Under the pieces are notes generated by a model, which saw nothing but the letters and a program-made list of their open reading frames with translations, was not told the origin of the DNA and did no database searches. A DNA stretch of 64,000 nt from Anaeramoeba flamelloides (Eukaryota; Metamonada; Anaeramoebidae). A program made the translations under genes and the position numbers. The stretch lies in contig JANTQA010000021.1 in NCBI GenBank assembly GCA_027625915.1, positions 1,984,001 through 2,048,000 on the forward strand, given 5' to 3'. Shown in pieces: positions 44,426 to 57,100 of the stretch. The number at the start of each line of letters is the position of its first letter. Position 1 is the stretch's first letter.

Positions 44426-47400
44426 GACAATATGAATTTTAGTTTTATTCTACTTCACATGACAACAAAGTATTGTTGAATTTCAGGTTATTTTTTAATG
44501 AATTTCTTTTGAAAAAGAATTGAAATAAAATTGAAATTAAATTGAAAAGTTTAATGAAAATAATTGAAAATTACTTGAAATAGTCAATGGAAGTTACCAG
44601 GAAAATCAAAGGAAATTTTTAAATGAAATTTTAATGAAATATAGGAAAAATTATTGAAAAATTAAAGAAAAATAAATGAAAAATAATTGAAAATTAATTG
44701 AATTTAGTTTGGTAGTTTTTATTGATTCAGTTTGTTTCGTGTGAGAGTAAAAAAAAGTAAAATCACAAGAGAAAAAATAATTGAAAAAAATAAAAATGTA
44801 TTTATAAAACTTCAAATTAATTGGGAAATCTACCATTGCAATTCGTGAAATCCATATATTGTATTTTTAGTATCTTCTTTTGAAATTGTTATCTTACCAT
44901 GTGAACCTGTCACTTACAGTTTTTTATCATCAAAAATATAAAAAAAAATTAGAAAACAAAAAGAAAAGGAAAAGGAAAAAGAAAAAGAAAAAAATTATTT
45001 TTACCAAAAAAATTGATGGTTGTTGTTTTTTGTTTGTTTTATCCTTTAAGAAGAGTACCCAACAACACGAATGAATACGAGTCAAGAATGTTTTATTGTT
45101 TTGAAAGAAAAAAAGTTTTTTTAAATAAAAAGTTAGAAAAAATGATCTTTTTTTTGTGAGGAAATATGATATTATTTGGCTTACCATTCTGTAATAAAGA
45201 TTTTAAATGATACCAAAAGATCTAAATCTATATAATTGAAAAATTTTTTTCAACACGAAAAATAATTATTGTTTCAGTTTGATTAAGTTCAATAGTATAA
45301 ATCATTTTTTATCAGCAACAAATGAGAACAAAAATATTTGCCAAATTGTCAACTTTACTATTCTTTGATAATGAAATGTATTGTTAAAACTTTAAAAACA
45401 TTTTTTAAAACATTAAATAACTTCATCAAATTTTCAATAATTTTTCAATATAATTTGTTTGATGAAAATTGGATGAAATTTTATTGAAATTAATAGGAAA
45501 ATTTCATTTGTTTTGATACAAATTTCAACAAAGGAAAATTTATTGAATTTTGAATGAATCTTTATTTAAATTAAAGTCCAAACTTTTTTTTTATGAAATA
45601 GTATGAAATTTCAATGAAATACCATTGATTTCATATATATTTGTACTCATGTGTTTGGGATATTTATTGTTATTTATTCAATCAAAAGATCAAAATTTTC
45701 ATTCATATTTCCTAATAATGACCTTCCAAGAGTTAAAATAAATATCAAAAAAGTCAATATTTCAAATAGGAAAATTAATAATTTTAGCCAATTTTAAGAT
45801 TTTAAATTTGATTATTACCAATTTAAAAAATCATTTTCGAAAGTCAAATGAAAATTTAGTTCCATTTATTTTTACAACAAATAATTCCTTAAAAGATAAT
45901 AACCAATTATTTTGAAAATGTTATACTCATCTAATAAAACATTACATGAGGAAAAAAAATTCATGATGTTAAATATCGAGTATACTAGGTTTTCGTGGGA
46001 TTAAAAAGAATTGGGCAAAATCATATAAATTGAACTCTATTCTATTAATATGTGAAAAAACATAAAGAATGTATATCTTAATCAAATTTTGGTAAATATA
46101 GGGTTATCTTTTGGTTCACTGAACTAAATATGGAATTTCATTAAAAATAGAGTTTTTATACTTTTGAAAAAACAATTAAGAGTTTCGTGTATTTATCTAA
46201 ATTTTAGAAATAGTAAATATAATTTCTGATTATCTTATTAGACTAATAATAATTAGAATCAAAAATAATTTGTGGAATTTACAAATCTTTCGACTCTAAA
46301 AAAAAATAATAAATTTTCAAAGAAAATATTGGTATTCACCAAACATTTTATATTGGTAAAAACCCTGAGCTCAAAAATTAAAAAGTACATTTTGGTTAAT
46401 ATATTTGTAATTTAGATAAATAAATGGAATACTTTATTTGTCTCTAAAATTCTAAAAACTCCCTTTTTACAATATTACTTATTTACACATCTATTTCTTA
46501 TTTTCTGGTTTTTAAAAATTTTTTGAATAGAATGCCTTTTCCGGGGATCCCATGATTTCATAAAATTATGACCAACACGCTCTTCATTAAAAATAATTTG
46601 CTTATTTATTATTAAAGTTTTTATTTTTGTTTTCTTTTGAAATTGGAAAATTTATTTCCTCTAACAGCTGTTTCTTTCCCAATGTTTTTAAGAATTGAGT
46701 AAAATATATGATTTTTCTCCATTTTTTTGAATTTTGGTAAAACAATCACTGGGGTTTCAAGAGTTTTCTGTTTATTAGGAAAATAGATAGATTTTGGTTA
46801 GGTTTTTTTGGGTTTTCTATTTTATTTGTTAAGTGTTCTGGGTTTTTTTAAGTTTTCTATTGATAAGTGAAGTTTTCTAGGTTTTTTGGGGTTTTATATT
46901 TTCTTTGGAAAATCAATAAATTTATGTTAGGTTTTTTTTGAGTTTTCTATTTATTGGGAAAATCAATAAATTTTCTTTAGGTTTTTTTGAATTTTATTTT
47001 ATTTGGAAAATCAATAGATTTTATAAACAATTCAGAAATCTACAATAAAACAACCACTAGGATTTTTTTTTTGTAATTCGAAATTAAAAGAATATTTATT
47101 AAATCTTCTTTTGATTTCAAGAGATAAAAAATAGGCACTCTAGGGTAATTAATGTCGCTTTTTGAATTCATAACTATGTTAAAAAAATTCAAATAGATGG
47201 TCATTTTTATTAAACTATTAAATATAAAAAAGACAAAGTAATTTTATTTATTCTAAATTATACAAATTTTATTATTATTTTGATTTCTTTTATGAATTAA
47301 AATATTTTTTTAAATCTAATTATCGCGATATTCTTTCTAGAATACATAGTCCTATCAATGGGTATTTTTATCTTTGGTAATTTCAAAATTGTAATATTTT

Positions 47401-48417
47401 TACTCTAAATTACAAGATTTGATTTTTATTTTATTCTTTGCATAGGTATAGAAGATCCATCTAGGTAATTCCCGAACTTTCTTAGTTTTAATATAAAATT
47501 TAAATGCTTTTATTTTAAATATTTTTATCGTTAGCTTTATTAAAAAGTAAAAAATTAATATATTTCACAATTTTCTTTTAATTTCTCAAATTAAAAAACA
47601 AAATTCTGTTAATTTTTTGAGATGGGTAAAAAAATATAGTAGAATCTTCTATTTAATTTAATTCTTATGAAATTCTCGAATACTTTGTCAAAAAATATTA
47701 TTTGATCTGGTTTTTTTCATACTCTAACTATGAAACTTGAAAAGATTAAAAATAATAACATTTTTTTTCGAATATTGTTATTTTTTACTCTTATCAACAA
47801 TTCGTTTTTTGAAGGGTTATTATGCTCAAAAATTGTTTTTTTTATACGTCATATAGTTTTTTTTCCCCTTTAATCTAAAATTTTTGAATCTTTAAAAAAA
47901 TACAAAAAAAAATAATTATATATTTCCGAAAAAAAAATTTTTTTTATAACAAAATCTCTAAAAAATACAACTTTACTTGATAAACAATAATTTTTTACAA
48001 ATTTTTAAAACTTTTATTTTTAAATTTCCTTTTGCCCTTGAATTCCTATATTTTTGAATCTGTCATTAACAAAACTGTGTTTATTTCTCAAAACAAAATT
48101 CAAAAATTCAAATAATGAGAATTCTGAAAATAAAAGACAAACCATCTAAAAATAAAATTAAAAAAAAAAAAAATCAAGAATATTTTGAGAATTTAGTAGA
48201 TACACATAAAACGATCTTTTATTTTAGGAAAAACAATTTTTTAGAAAGAAAAAAAACACACAAAAAAAAAATAAAAATTCAGAAAATAAGATTGTTTTAA
48301 GATATAACTATATTTATTTGGTTATACTTTTGAATTAAATGTTTGTTTTTAAAAACAATATCTCTCCTTGAAAAGTTGATAATTTTGTTTTTAATTCAAA
48401 AAGAGCAAAGAATTATT
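44426..48417. other. Gene-poor, repeat-rich stretch
   Basis: 44500-44710 and 45420-45650 are degenerate arrays of TTGAAAT/ATGAAAAT words. Palindromic-repeat pieces occur at about 45985-46065 and 46670-47050. 47050-47560 resembles, inverted, the flank of the 40-kb array. No gene is supported. The 48115-48297 frame is Lys-rich low complexity. Confidence 0.45.
46670..47050. repeat. Palindromic repeat array
   Basis: A degenerate type-1 unit (TTTTTAAGAATTGAGTAAAA) is followed by several type-2 half-units (GTTAGGTTTTTTTGGGTTTT, GGAAAATCAATAAATTT). The units are more diverged than in the 40-kb array. Confidence 0.65.
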
Positions 48418-49478
48418 TTAAAATCCAAAAGTTGATTCCCCACTATAAGTCAAATACAAGAAACCGTCTTCATCTTTACTTTCTTCGTAAACATTGGACA
48501 TGGACATTGCTAATATTCGAATATTTTTGTAATATTTAAAAAACAAATTTGTTTAGTGATGGTTAATAATCCCAGATCAAGTTAGGGAAAGGAAAAAAAA
48601 GCAAAAAATTGGATAAATTCGAAAAAGCTTACAAGTTGGAAGCATCATATTTTTACATAAAATAAACATAGCTTGTTCAGGCAAAAGTTTAATTCTCTAA
48701 TTTGGTGAAATTGAAAGAATATTAGGGAAAATATTAAGGTTGAAAAAAACTTTCTTTAAAAAAACAAAAAAAATATTGAAAAAAAATTCAAACTTTTCGG
48801 ATGATATAACTAAATTGACCAACAGTGAGATCTAAATTGTAAAAAAAAAGTAAAAATGTTTGTAAGGAAAAACAAAAACCATTAATTGTTCCGTTTTAGA
48901 TCGTTTCGTAAAATATTAAGAAAAGTCAAAAGTAAAAAAAAAAAAAACACAAAACGAAAACAAACCTTGTGGAACTAAAAATTTTTTTTTGTCTATACCA
49001 GCAATTTTGCTTTTTTCTGCTTTGTCACAAATGATCTGTAAAGAGTGGAAAAAAATAGAAGAATTTGTTGTAAAAAAAAAGAATAAAGAATTAGTTCACC
49101 ATAAGAAGAAACTTTCATTTTAAAAAAGGATTAATATAAATTATTGTTTGTTGGTGGGATAGTTACAGGGATTCGATCAGGATATCTTGATCTAATTCTT
49201 CCAGACTCAGATTTTCTTTCTTTTGGTATTTAAAGTGTTTTAAAATATGTGGTGATTGAAATTAGATGAATAAATTACGAATGTAAACAAAAGTGATTTT
49301 TAAAAAAGAAAGAAAAAGAAAATAAAAAATTGTTCAGGAAAAGGAAAAGGAAAAGGAAAAGGAAAAGGAAAAGGAAAAGGAAAAGGAATAGCATAAGCGA
49401 AAAACAAAGAAAAAAAAATTCTTGGAAAATTTAAGGGAACAAACCTTCAAGTGAATGTTCTTCTTTATAAGAGCTCAT
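48418..49478 (-). CDS. ATG8: ATG8/GABARAP ubiquitin-like protein, six exons
   Basis: This ubiquitin-like autophagy modifier is conjugated to phosphatidylethanolamine. Exons on the minus strand are 49478-49445, 49219-49167, 49035-48966, 48831-48794, 48696-48633 and 48509-48418, totalling 351 nt, 116 residues plus TAA. All joins keep frame and use GT..AG (donors GTTTGT, GTAACT, GTTTGT, GTTTGA, GTAAGC). The protein starts [20 protein letters not shown], with RSRYPDRIP then [20 protein letters not shown] and [20 protein letters not shown], and ends [23 protein letters not shown]. Gly115 precedes a single Phe, so ATG4 cleavage is expected before lipidation. The length (family about 117) and collinearity make this secure. 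The introns are 97-225 bp; the first holds a GGAAAA hexanucleotide array. No open frame longer than 31 codons exists here. Confidence 0.96.
49336..49389 (+). repeat. GGAAAA hexanucleotide array in ATG8 intron 1
   Basis: About nine uninterrupted copies of AAAAGG lie between ATG8 exons 1 and 2. Confidence 0.95.
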
Positions 49479-51136
49479 TTATAGATTTTATTTTCTGTTA
49501 AAAAAGAAATTGAAATAGTTTTGAAAGGTTAAAAAAATGAAAATAAATTCTTCTAGATTTATTTTATTCACTTCTTTGGTGACTTGAAATTTGGTTTGGT
49601 TGGAAACAGTTAGTTTTTATTTCATAAAAATAAAATCTAAACAATTGTTTTCAAATTTTTATGGAAAAAAATTATTTTTTCTCTAAAGTCACTAAATATT
49701 CAAGGTTTATTGTTTAAATCATCAAAGGTGAAAAAACCTGAATTCTTTTGATTTTTAAAGACAAAAAAAAATAATTTTTTCTTCTAATTTTTTCAACACA
49801 TTTTAGGTTTATAATTTTTTTTGACAATTTGAGGAAAACTTCAAAAACTTCAAAATCTGTAAACCAAATATTATTTCTCTTTCAAGTGATTATTGATCAA
49901 AAAGAATTTGTTTTTTTATAAATCTGTAAAAATTGATAATCAAATACTGAATTGTTTTCAATTACACAAAAAATATCAAATAAAGACTTTGATCAACAAT
50001 TTAACAGGTTTGATAAAATCTCGAAATAAAGGCTAAATTTATTTCTTTGCTTTTTTTATTTTGTAAACGCTTTTAAAAAATACGGAAAGAGTCTTTTCAA
50101 CATTAGAAAAGCCAATTTATTCAATAATCCGTGAAATTTTTTGCCTCACTCTTTTCAGTTGGCTTTTCTCTTGAAAAATATATTAACTCAAGTTTTCTTG
50201 GGACTTTTTAGAATCAAAGAACAAAAAAAAATTAAATGAAACATCAAAATCTTCAACATAAGACTAAAACTCAAAATATAATAAATTTACGGTTGGAAAT
50301 ACAATTGTATATTTAAGACATATAACCTTTTTAGTGATTCTGAATGCTAATTTTGTTTCTTTAATTGAACCATTACTGTTATTTTCCAATTAATATACTG
50401 ATATTTGAATTTTAAACAGGAAAAATTTTCAGTTCATTTTCAATTTCCTTTTTCAAATAAAGTTCACAAATTACAACCTACTTCTTTGGAGAACTCCGTT
50501 TGAAAAAGACAAAGGATGACAAGGTAGTGAAAATATTTTCCCATTTATAATTTTAATACCAGTATGAAAATTTTTATTTCAATTTCCAAAATGAATATTA
50601 ATTAGAACTGCTACAATCAAATTACCAGAGTAAAAATTGTGTCTCAGACTGAACTAAGGAACTTTAATTTATTGTCGAAAAATATCATTTCTAAACGATG
50701 TTGTAAAGATCTTTGGATTTTCTTCAACTTATAAATTAGTAAAAATATTTTAGAATATGAACTAAAAATTTACATTTTTTAATTTGGAAAATAAAAAAAC
50801 TAGCAATATTTAGAATCATCCTCGAATACAAAAGCCTTTCGTTTGCGAATACTGAACAAATTATATTCAAAATGTTATTTGAGCAAGACAAAGAGATTGG
50901 AAATTGTTCAAAAAAGATCACAAAAAACATTTTGTTTCAGAAATTTTGTGAACAATCAAGCTAAAAACAAAGTTAAAGAATTCTGATGTTCTAAAAGAAA
51001 AGTAGTTTTTTTTTTTTTTGAGACTATGGAGGACATAAAAATACTGGTCTCTATCAAACCCAATACAGTAATAAGGAAAAATTGTCTTGGTCATAATTCA
51101 TTTTTTGTGATTGCCATCAATTCGAAATAATACAAA
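49479..51136. other. Divergent intergenic region between ATG8 and F-BAR gene
   Basis: The two genes are transcribed away from each other, so both promoters should lie here; I cannot identify promoter elements in this AT-rich sequence. An open segment at about 50800-50965 (FEQDKEIGNCSKKITKN) is mildly protein-like but has no supported start or splice partner. Confidence 0.5.
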
Positions 51137-54100
51137 ATGTCTTTTACTGAATTGTGGAACCAACTAGATCTCGTTGAACAACAACTTACAAAAGGGTTTG
51201 AACTTTATAAAGAAACAAAGCAATTCCTCTCGTCCTTTTTTGGTATTGAGAACGTCTATTCCAAAAACCTGTCTGGAATTTCGCAAATTTCTGAAGTGAG
51301 GGCGAAGGGAGTCTTGCAAGAATCATGGGAATCAATGAAAACCGAATTTCTTTCATCTTCAAAATATCACAAATCAATGTCAACCTTTACTAATGATCTG
51401 ATTAACAAACTCACAAAACAAATCGAGGTTTATGAAAAGGAAACAAATCGAATCATTTCTGGTTGGAAGTTGGATCGCCGATTACTTAACAAGGCGTCTG
51501 AAAAACACATCCTCTTGAAAAATAAGTATTTGAAAAAAGCCCACAACCTTGAGTTTGTAACAATTGAATGGGAAAAATTACTTCTTTCAAATAGCGCAAC
51601 AGAAAAAGAAATTATTAAGGTATTTTTTTTAGAAAAAGAAAATAAATTTTCTTTTCTTTTCTTTTCTTTTCATTTTTTTTTTTTTTTTTTTTCTCCATTT
51701 AAACCAAAACTTAATAAATTGAAGAAAGGATTTATAAAGGTGTGTGAATTAGAAATAAGAATAGAAAGATTCTTTGATCGTGCTTTTAAATTGGTTTACA
51801 TGCCTACGAGTTTTTACTATTTGTGTAGTTTCTGTGATTTGAGGAAAAATAGGTAAAATGTATTATCTTCTCAGGTATTGCTGTTTGACAAAGGCCACTT
51901 TCATAGAAAAGTGGTTGTCTACCAATGAGCTTCACAATTTAATCATGCAAATACCTGAAAAACAATTCTCATTAAATTGGTTAAAATTAAAGTATGATAA
52001 TTTGGAAAAAAAGACGATCTCAAAATCAACACCCAAACCACAAAAAGAAAAAAAAACCAATTGTAGACAATTTGATCCTAATTATTTTAAGGGTTGGGGA
52101 TTTTTGATGATGAAATTAACACAAAATTTGTTTTTGTTATTTTCTTTTTCTTTCTCAAGATTTTTAAAGTCAAATCTTCATTTTACCAAAGTTTTGAGAT
52201 CTAACTAAAAATTAGATACCTTCGATCGTATCTAAATAAATGGCAAATTCAAATTCAAACCAAATCAAACAATTCTAGAAGTACTGTAATTTAATTCCAG
52301 ATGTCTTTTTTCTCAAAAAACTTTCAAATGACCTAAAAATCTCATTTTTATGTTATGGGAATGGCCGGCCTTTAATGAAGCGAGATTAGAGTGGTTAAAA
52401 GACTTAGTTGGACTAGAATACCTCAAATTCCCGAAAACTAAAAATAAGAAAACAATAGAAAACAATGAAAAAATGAAAAAGAAAATAGTAAAAATAATAA
52501 ACCAAAAAACAAAAGAGAAAAACACTTATGCTCTATTAGCTAACATTAATTACAAATACATATTCAAACCTACGACTAAGTTCTTAAATGACTGCTTCCA
52601 TACAAGGGCAATAGGTCATGATTCAATTGCGGCCATAAACAATTAAAAAAAAAAAAAAAAATCTAATTTTTTTTTGATCCAAACTGGAGAAAATATTTAT
52701 TCATAAACCAACTTCACCAAAATCCAGATTCAAAATCTTCATTCTTATTCAAATAAACATATCTTTTGGAACGACACATCCCATTTGGTACATATTTTAA
52801 AATAATTTTTCATTTTAATTTTTATGGGGATAAATTTCTATATTTTTTATAATTTTCCAATAATTACGGGAGTTAAGGGATTAGTGTCACCATAGATTTC
52901 TCTATAATCGAAGTATGTTGAAATTGGGTGTAAATGATATTAGTGCGCCATCGCTCAAATAGTTTCTGTGACTCTAAAAAATCTATTAGAAATCTTATTA
53001 CAGCAAAAAATTATTACATTTTTTACTCACAATGATCATTATTAAAAAATTATCATTTTGAAATTATTTTTTTTTCAATTCCTTTCCCCAATCTAAAAAT
53101 AGAAACTCCAAATAATAGCATTCCAGTATTTAATAATTCATATTTAGAACTTCCAAAAGTAACTATTTTTTGAATTTTCTATTTCAAAGATTAACTCAAT
53201 AATGATCAACATAAAAACCCAAAGACTGATTAGTTTTGTCTCCTTTTTATAAAGCTAATTGTAACATCAATATATTTCCAATATTTTAGAAATAATTTGT
53301 CAAAAAAATCTATTGGTTTTATTATTTAATTTTTAAAAAAAAACGAATTTTTTAACAACTAATCTACATTTCGCCATAAATTTAAGAAATATATTTTGCA
53401 ACTTTGGAGTCTGAATATTGATAATTCAATCTTTAAATTTATGGCGAAATACAGATTTTTTTCTGAAATTGTTGGTTTTTTTACTAATACATTGGATCAT
53501 TTTTAATTGACGAGATCAACAAATATTACTACTTGACTAATCAATTTTTGAGAGACATTCGAACCATGTAGCACTAATGTGGTTAGGCCCAATAGCAACA
53601 CACTTTGGTGGTAGACTTATCCTCGGTAGACGCTAATCCCTTAAACCCTTTAAAATTTTGAAATAATATAAAATACATTTTTATAAATTGCGATACACCT
53701 TGAAATAATTGAATAAATTAAATAATACCATTGGCACATTTGATAAGAAAAGAGAGATTGAAAAGATATTTTTTCAAAATCATTTTTATTTTGTAATTTT
53801 TGAATTTAAAATTCTCTATTCTTTCATTTCTTTTAAAAAATTATAAACCAATCCATGCCTTTTAATTTAGAACGAAAAATTTTTTTCAGGGTTTTGTTTT
53901 CGACATCATTATGAATTGCTAAACTGAGTGATTATAAACCAAAAATATTTTGGATCAACAAAGATCATGAATATTTTTAACTGTTTGTTAATTGGTAAAA
54001 TATTTAAAAATAAACCACATTGAATTTTTCAACAAAAAAAAAAACAGAAAAAGAAAAGAGTGTTTCGAAGAAATAATATACACAGCAGTTTCAAAATTTT

Positions 54101-57100
54101 GTAAAAAATCATAAAAAAAGTCACAAAGCCTTTAAAAAAACAAATTCCAGAAAATAATTAGAAAAAAAATTTTTTATTATTATTTTTTTTTTTATTGAAA
54201 AGAGGCGATTCAACAAAAGTATTACCTGTTTTCCGTTCGGTTTTTTTTTAATTTGAGAAATAAACCGAAAATTAAATTAATTTCAGAAATAAACCGAAAA
54301 TTTAAAAAAAATTCCATTAGCTTTTCTTCAGTTTTCTGTTTATTTGGAAAATCAATAGATTTTCGTTAAGTTTTTTTGAGTTTTCTATTTATTTCTAAAG
54401 TAAAAAAAACCTAATGAAAATCAATAGATTTTCTAAATAAAATAGAAAACTTCAAAAAAACATATAACACTTAACAGATAAAACAGAAAATATCAAGAAA
54501 ACCGTCGTTAGGCTTTGTTTAATTTGAGAAATTAAAAAAAATCTATTCATTCCAAGAGGAAATTAATTTCCTCCCTTCAAAATAAAAAAAAAAAACAAAC
54601 CATCTTTTTAAAACAAAATCGAAAATCAAAAAAGTTTTTTTATAAAAAATTTTAATAAAAAAATTGAAACATATTGAATTACAAAAAATTCTTTCAAATC
54701 AATGATTATATTTAAAATAATTATTTTTTGATCTCTTAATTTTTTTTAAGAAGGAACAACACCATTATTTTTTCTCTTTTTAGAATGTATTAATTTTATA
54801 CACATTCATTTCATACTTTTGTTTTGCTTCATTTTCGAAATTTTTTTTTTTTTTTTTTTTTCTGATCTGAGGGATATATTAAAAACATATCAAGTTATGT
54901 ATTCAAATAAAATTGTATGTATTCTCAAATAAATATAAATATTTATAAATAAAAATACTTAAAAACAAACAAATTTAACAAATATAAATATAGCTATATT
55001 CGAAGAGAAAAACATTAAAAAAAGAAGTTTCAGAAATATTTCTTGAATACAAAAACGCAGTAGAAAAATTAAATGAAAAACAACAACAATACAAGAAGGA
55101 TGTTGGTATTAGACTGACTGAAATCGACCAATTAGAAACAAACAGAATCCGTGATTTAAAAGAATCAATGGAACAATTTTTAGATGCTTCAACACAAGTA
55201 AATACATCTTCACAGAAATCCTTTACTGAAATTTCATCAACAATTAGCGAAATTAATTCAAATACTCTAATAACAAAATTTGTTCTAGAAAAGCAATCTG
55301 GGAAACCCCTACTTGAAATGCCTGAACTACTTCCACAAAGAAGTGTAAGCTTTATTTCCAATCCTTTCTTTTTAAAAATATTTTAATGTCAAGAATAACT
55401 TATTTATCATAATAACACCAATTTGAACGATATTTTTATCACATGGAAAAACACATTTTATAATGAAGAATTAATGGTTTATGACTGAAATTTTACTACA
55501 TTTTTAATCCCTTTAAAAAAAAACATTAAGAATTGAAAAAAGAATAATGTAATAAGATAAAAATCAAAATTATCTTCACATAAATCCTATAAACCTGAAA
55601 GAGAATATTTGTAGAATTAAATTAAGAAACACATTAGTTTTCAGATTTCCAATCCAAAAAAATTGAAATTAATTAATTTAGAATCAAAATATAAAATGAA
55701 ATCAACATTAGTTATTTACAGGATTAAAGGAATTATTACGATTTGAAAAATTTCCTCTCTTTTAAATTGTTTTAATTGAAGATCCAAGTGTTTACTTCAA
55801 AATAAAAAAAAATTTGATTAAATATATTTTCACACTCTCAGAGTAGAATTAGAAGATGTCAAAATTTTTAAAATCAGGGGAGAGGGCCATTCTTAAGCAT
55901 ATAAGGAATATTATAATACCAATATCATCAAAGCAAATTTTTTTAATTCAAATCGAATCCAAATACTATTAAAATTACTTTTAAACACCCAAACTCATCT
56001 ATTAATATTTGTCTAATTTCAATCTGAATTTCTGATCATGATATAAAACTTTTCTTTCAATAACTATTTTTTTTTTACAAAATACCACCACACCCAAATA
56101 TAATACCCAATATTCAAATCTAGAACTTTAAAATTATTTTTTCATATAATTTTATATTGAATTTAAATTACAGGTTTTGATGAAATTATTATCAATTCAC
56201 AATACAGTTTAAAAAACCGCAATTCTGAATAAAATCGCGATATGACATAAAATAGCTATAAATACTATAAAATCAAGATATTTTGTCTAAAAATCGTGAT
56301 TAATGCTTTAGTCATTTACTGAAGATTTGCTCCATACTAAGGAGTGACTTGAAACCAAAAAATTTATTGTAAAATCGTGCTTCTTTTGAACGACAAAATT
56401 TAAATAACCATAAAAAATTTCTTGAGAGGATTTCATTGACAAAAAATTCAACGAACAAAAAAAAAATTTGAGAGGATCACAATTTCCAAAAATCAAATTT
56501 TAATAAAAAAATTCTCTCGATTCCAAAAATCAAATTTTAAAAGAATTACTCTTTCTTATTTTAAATTTCCAAAGGGCTAAATTTCTACAATTTAAAACAA
56601 ATTTTTTTATAAAAGTACACAATCAATTTAATTCGATTTAATCTAATTTGTGGTTGTTTTGCAACCCCACTATATTTGACAGACTAATGATTTTGTACCA
56701 TTCTTGAGGTAAAAATAACTTATTTTGAGAAACAAAAAAAATGAAAAAAAAAATCTTGGATATCTCAAAAAGCACCAAAGATCTCCACTTCGAAACCAAC
56801 ATTTTTGTTTTCAAAATTATATATCTAACCATTCAAATTGGAAATTGTGTGTCTCTCTTTGTCGATTTTTTCCAAAAATGACTTAGTTTTTGATTGTTGA
56901 TTTTTTGAGATTGATCAACTGTACATCATAGGCTGATTTGCTTTTTAATTGGTGTTGGTACTCATAAAAATTAAAAATTTTTTAATCCACTTCATAAAAT
57001 TATTTCACTGTAATGACTCGACACTAAAGGGAATAGTATTTTTTAACAATAAAATGAAATCTTGTCGAGATCTTGAAAAAAAATTATTTTTTTTGTAATT

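Noticed and set aside
45420-45650. Degenerate TTGAAAT/ATGAAAAT word array as a possible satellite or origin
   Set aside because: No regular unit length; it looks like simple AT-rich sequence.
51620-51856. Extension of the F-BAR open frame past residue 161
   Set aside because: It begins with a GTATTT donor, runs through poly-T/Phe and breaks the F-BAR pattern; the exon at 55006 continues the domain in phase.
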